A stretch of 64,000 nt of DNA, taken from positions 186,001 through 250,000 of the forward strand of contig JAPUEB010000024.1 of NCBI GenBank assembly GCA_027492795.1, read 5' to 3'. The stretch is from Chryseobacterium sp. GTDB lineage: Bacteria; Bacteroidota; Bacteroidia; Flavobacteriales; Weeksellaceae. Numbering within the stretch: position 1 is the first letter of the stretch; each line of letters starts with the position of its first letter. The position numbers and the translations under genes are program-made. Shown in pieces: positions 62,995 through 64,000 of the stretch. The notes beneath the pieces are model-generated. The model was not told the DNA's origin. It searched no databases and worked only from the letters and a program-made list of their open reading frames with translations.

Positions 62995-64000
62995 TTATGG
63001 CAAAATCATATTCATCCTCAATTTTGGTTTACGAAAACTTTCAGTACCTCGAAAAGCTCCCGCTTCATCGGCATTTTTCACATCTTTAATGATGGAAAGC
63101 TGATTCAAATTGTCTTTTATAGGCACTTTTTTCACGTTTTTCCAAGTAAAATTCAGTCCAGTATTTTTTTCTAAAAAATCAATGCTAACTTGAAAAACTT
63201 TTTTGTATTTAAAATCCGAAAATTGTTCAACTTCAGCGGTTTCCAAAGGTCTTGCAAAAATTTCTTCAATAATACCGATTTCCTTAATTCGTTTGTTGTG
63301 GCTCATCACAAAAGCAGTGCTGTAAATTCCTTTTTCAGTGCTGAAAACCACCACTTTAAAAAACAAAACCGGAATTCTAAAATTGTTCACATTTTTATAA
63401 ATCGGGTCAGAATTTAGAATGAAAGGTCCCGTAAAAACACAGATTTTTTTGTTTTTGTCGATTTCAGAAGTTTCCGCAACAATGTAAGACTCCAAACTTC
63501 GCCAAAGTCCGCTGTTCAGCATTTCTGCCTGCGGAAAACTGTTCGGAAAATGAAAAGTTCGGTAAGCCTGAAGTTGCGCATCATTTCCCCAAGCCATTTC
63601 GTTGTGCGCCGCGACGTGTCCTACTTCAAAAACCTTTCGCGAGTTTCCAGTTTTTGGATCGGTATAATCATAAGTATAAAAATCATTATTCAGCTGAATA
63701 TCAATAGGGATTCTTGGATCTGGCTTAAATTCATTTACCCTCGAAATTTTATCCACTTTCAAGCCTCCATCAATATTATAAGCGGAAAAAAAAGGAATTT
63801 TTCTGCTGGAATCATACATTACCGATAAATTGTTGTAGTTCAGCGCTCCGGAAGCGTTTCCTTCCACTTTGGGAAGTGCAGTTTTTCTCGGTTTATCTAG
63901 AATGTTTGTGAGAGAAATGTTGGTTTTGCCGTCGATAAATTTAGGTTGAAATCCTTTGCATTTCAGCAGTTCGGCTTTAGAAAAAGCGAGTTCTTTTAAG
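62995..64000 (-). CDS. DNA/RNA non-specific (NUC1-type) endonuclease, 5' end outside window
   Basis: 335 visible residues; the frame stays open to the window edge. YNIDGG, FEVGHVAAHNEMAWG and FPQAEMLNSGLWRSLESYI place it in the betabetaalpha-metal NUC1 family: the catalytic His is present, and the Asn of MLNSGLW and the Glu of LESY occupy the usual metal positions. The canonical DRGH motif is EVGH here, with the Asp and Arg exchanged. Whether it is active cannot be said. Convergent with the DUF2147 gene. Confidence 0.85.
   Translation of the reverse strand, partial: LKELAFSKAELLKCKGFQPKFIDGKTNISLTNILDKPRKTALPKVEGNASGALNYNNLSVMYDSSRKIPFFSAYNIDGGLKVDKISRVNEFKPDPRIPIDIQLNNDFYTYDYTDPKTGNSRKVFEVGHVAAHNEMAWGNDAQLQAYRTFHFPNSFPQAEMLNSGLWRSLESYIVAETSEIDKNKKICVFTGPFILNSDPIYKNVNNFRIPVLFFKVVVFSTEKGIYSTAFVMSHNKRIKEIGIIEEIFARPLETAEVEQFSDFKYKKVFQVSIDFLEKNTGLNFTWKNVKKVPIKDNLNQLSIIKDVKNADEAGAFRGTESFRKPKLRMNMILP

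Overview
The window is AT-rich, densely coded bacterial DNA that reads as a chromosome segment of a flavobacterium in the Weeksellaceae (Chryseobacterium/Kaistella/Elizabethkingia type). Pointers are gldB and gldC (gliding motility), a TonB-dependent receptor with a carboxypeptidase-like N-terminal domain, many SPII lipoproteins, promoter boxes of the Bacteroidota TAnnTTTG type, monomeric isocitrate dehydrogenase, and a class A beta-lactamase of the subclass A2 (VEB/PER/CGA/CIA) kind. No rRNA, tRNA, CRISPR array or prophage was seen. The first gene (hemB) and the last (a NUC1-type nuclease) run off the window edges.

Layout. 1-5.4 kb: hemB end, a TM2 protein, lptB with an unusual C-terminal extension, a lipoprotein, cob(I)alamin adenosyltransferase, thiamine pyrophosphokinase. 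5.4-11.6 kb: arginine decarboxylase and agmatinase-type hydrolase (arginine to putrescine), separated by a serine hydrolase and a small regulator/PH-domain operon. 11.9-17.7 kb: barstar, archaemetzincin-like lipoprotein, membrane-anchored barnase and nadE on the minus strand, then an acetyltransferase, gldB, gldC and cystathionine gamma-synthase. 17.8-27.3 kb: DinB-like protein, two REP-associated transposases, tsaC/sua5, CCA-adding enzyme, Tpx, a Crp/Fnr regulator, and a run of small VOC, SRPBCC and DUF1801 proteins. 27.4-35.7 kb: pheT, META protein, a membrane glycosyltransferase-like protein, 3-hydroxybutyryl-CoA dehydrogenase, beta-lactamase, GIY-YIG protein, Gfo/Idh/MocA oxidoreductase. 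35.9-53.2 kb: FN3 lipoprotein, pcm, hutU, nitroreductase, TonB receptor, S41 protease, an ECF sigma operon, icd, aminopeptidase P. 53.2-60.8 kb: four-helix-bundle protein, mnmE, then a small defence island: a nuclease-methylase fusion with a specificity subunit (BcgI-like arrangement) and a toxin/Panacea-antitoxin pair. 60.8-64 kb: lipoprotein, holin-like protein, DUF2147 protein, NUC1 nuclease.

The most striking feature is the repeat content. Several small genes each sit inside a pair of inverted copies of their own repeat: an IS200-like transposase inside 65-bp inverted repeats carrying two palindromes (18285-18874); a second RAYT transposase between two near-identical 30-bp palindromes (23947-24613) with a third copy at 44623; and a GIY-YIG protein between inverted copies of a roughly 40-bp element (34338-34743). 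A four-helix-bundle gene is bracketed by short ACGAATT-type tandem repeats (53161-53617). Copies of the GIY-YIG-associated element and of two other palindromic families also lie in frame inside conserved enzymes (thiamine pyrophosphokinase, urocanase, MnmE twice or more, HsdM), so the repeats are tolerated as extra peptide loops, much as Rickettsia palindromic elements are. Heptamer and octamer tandem repeats also form the C-terminal tails of several proteins. The pairing of GIY-YIG gene and repeat is inference from position; the repeats themselves are directly visible.
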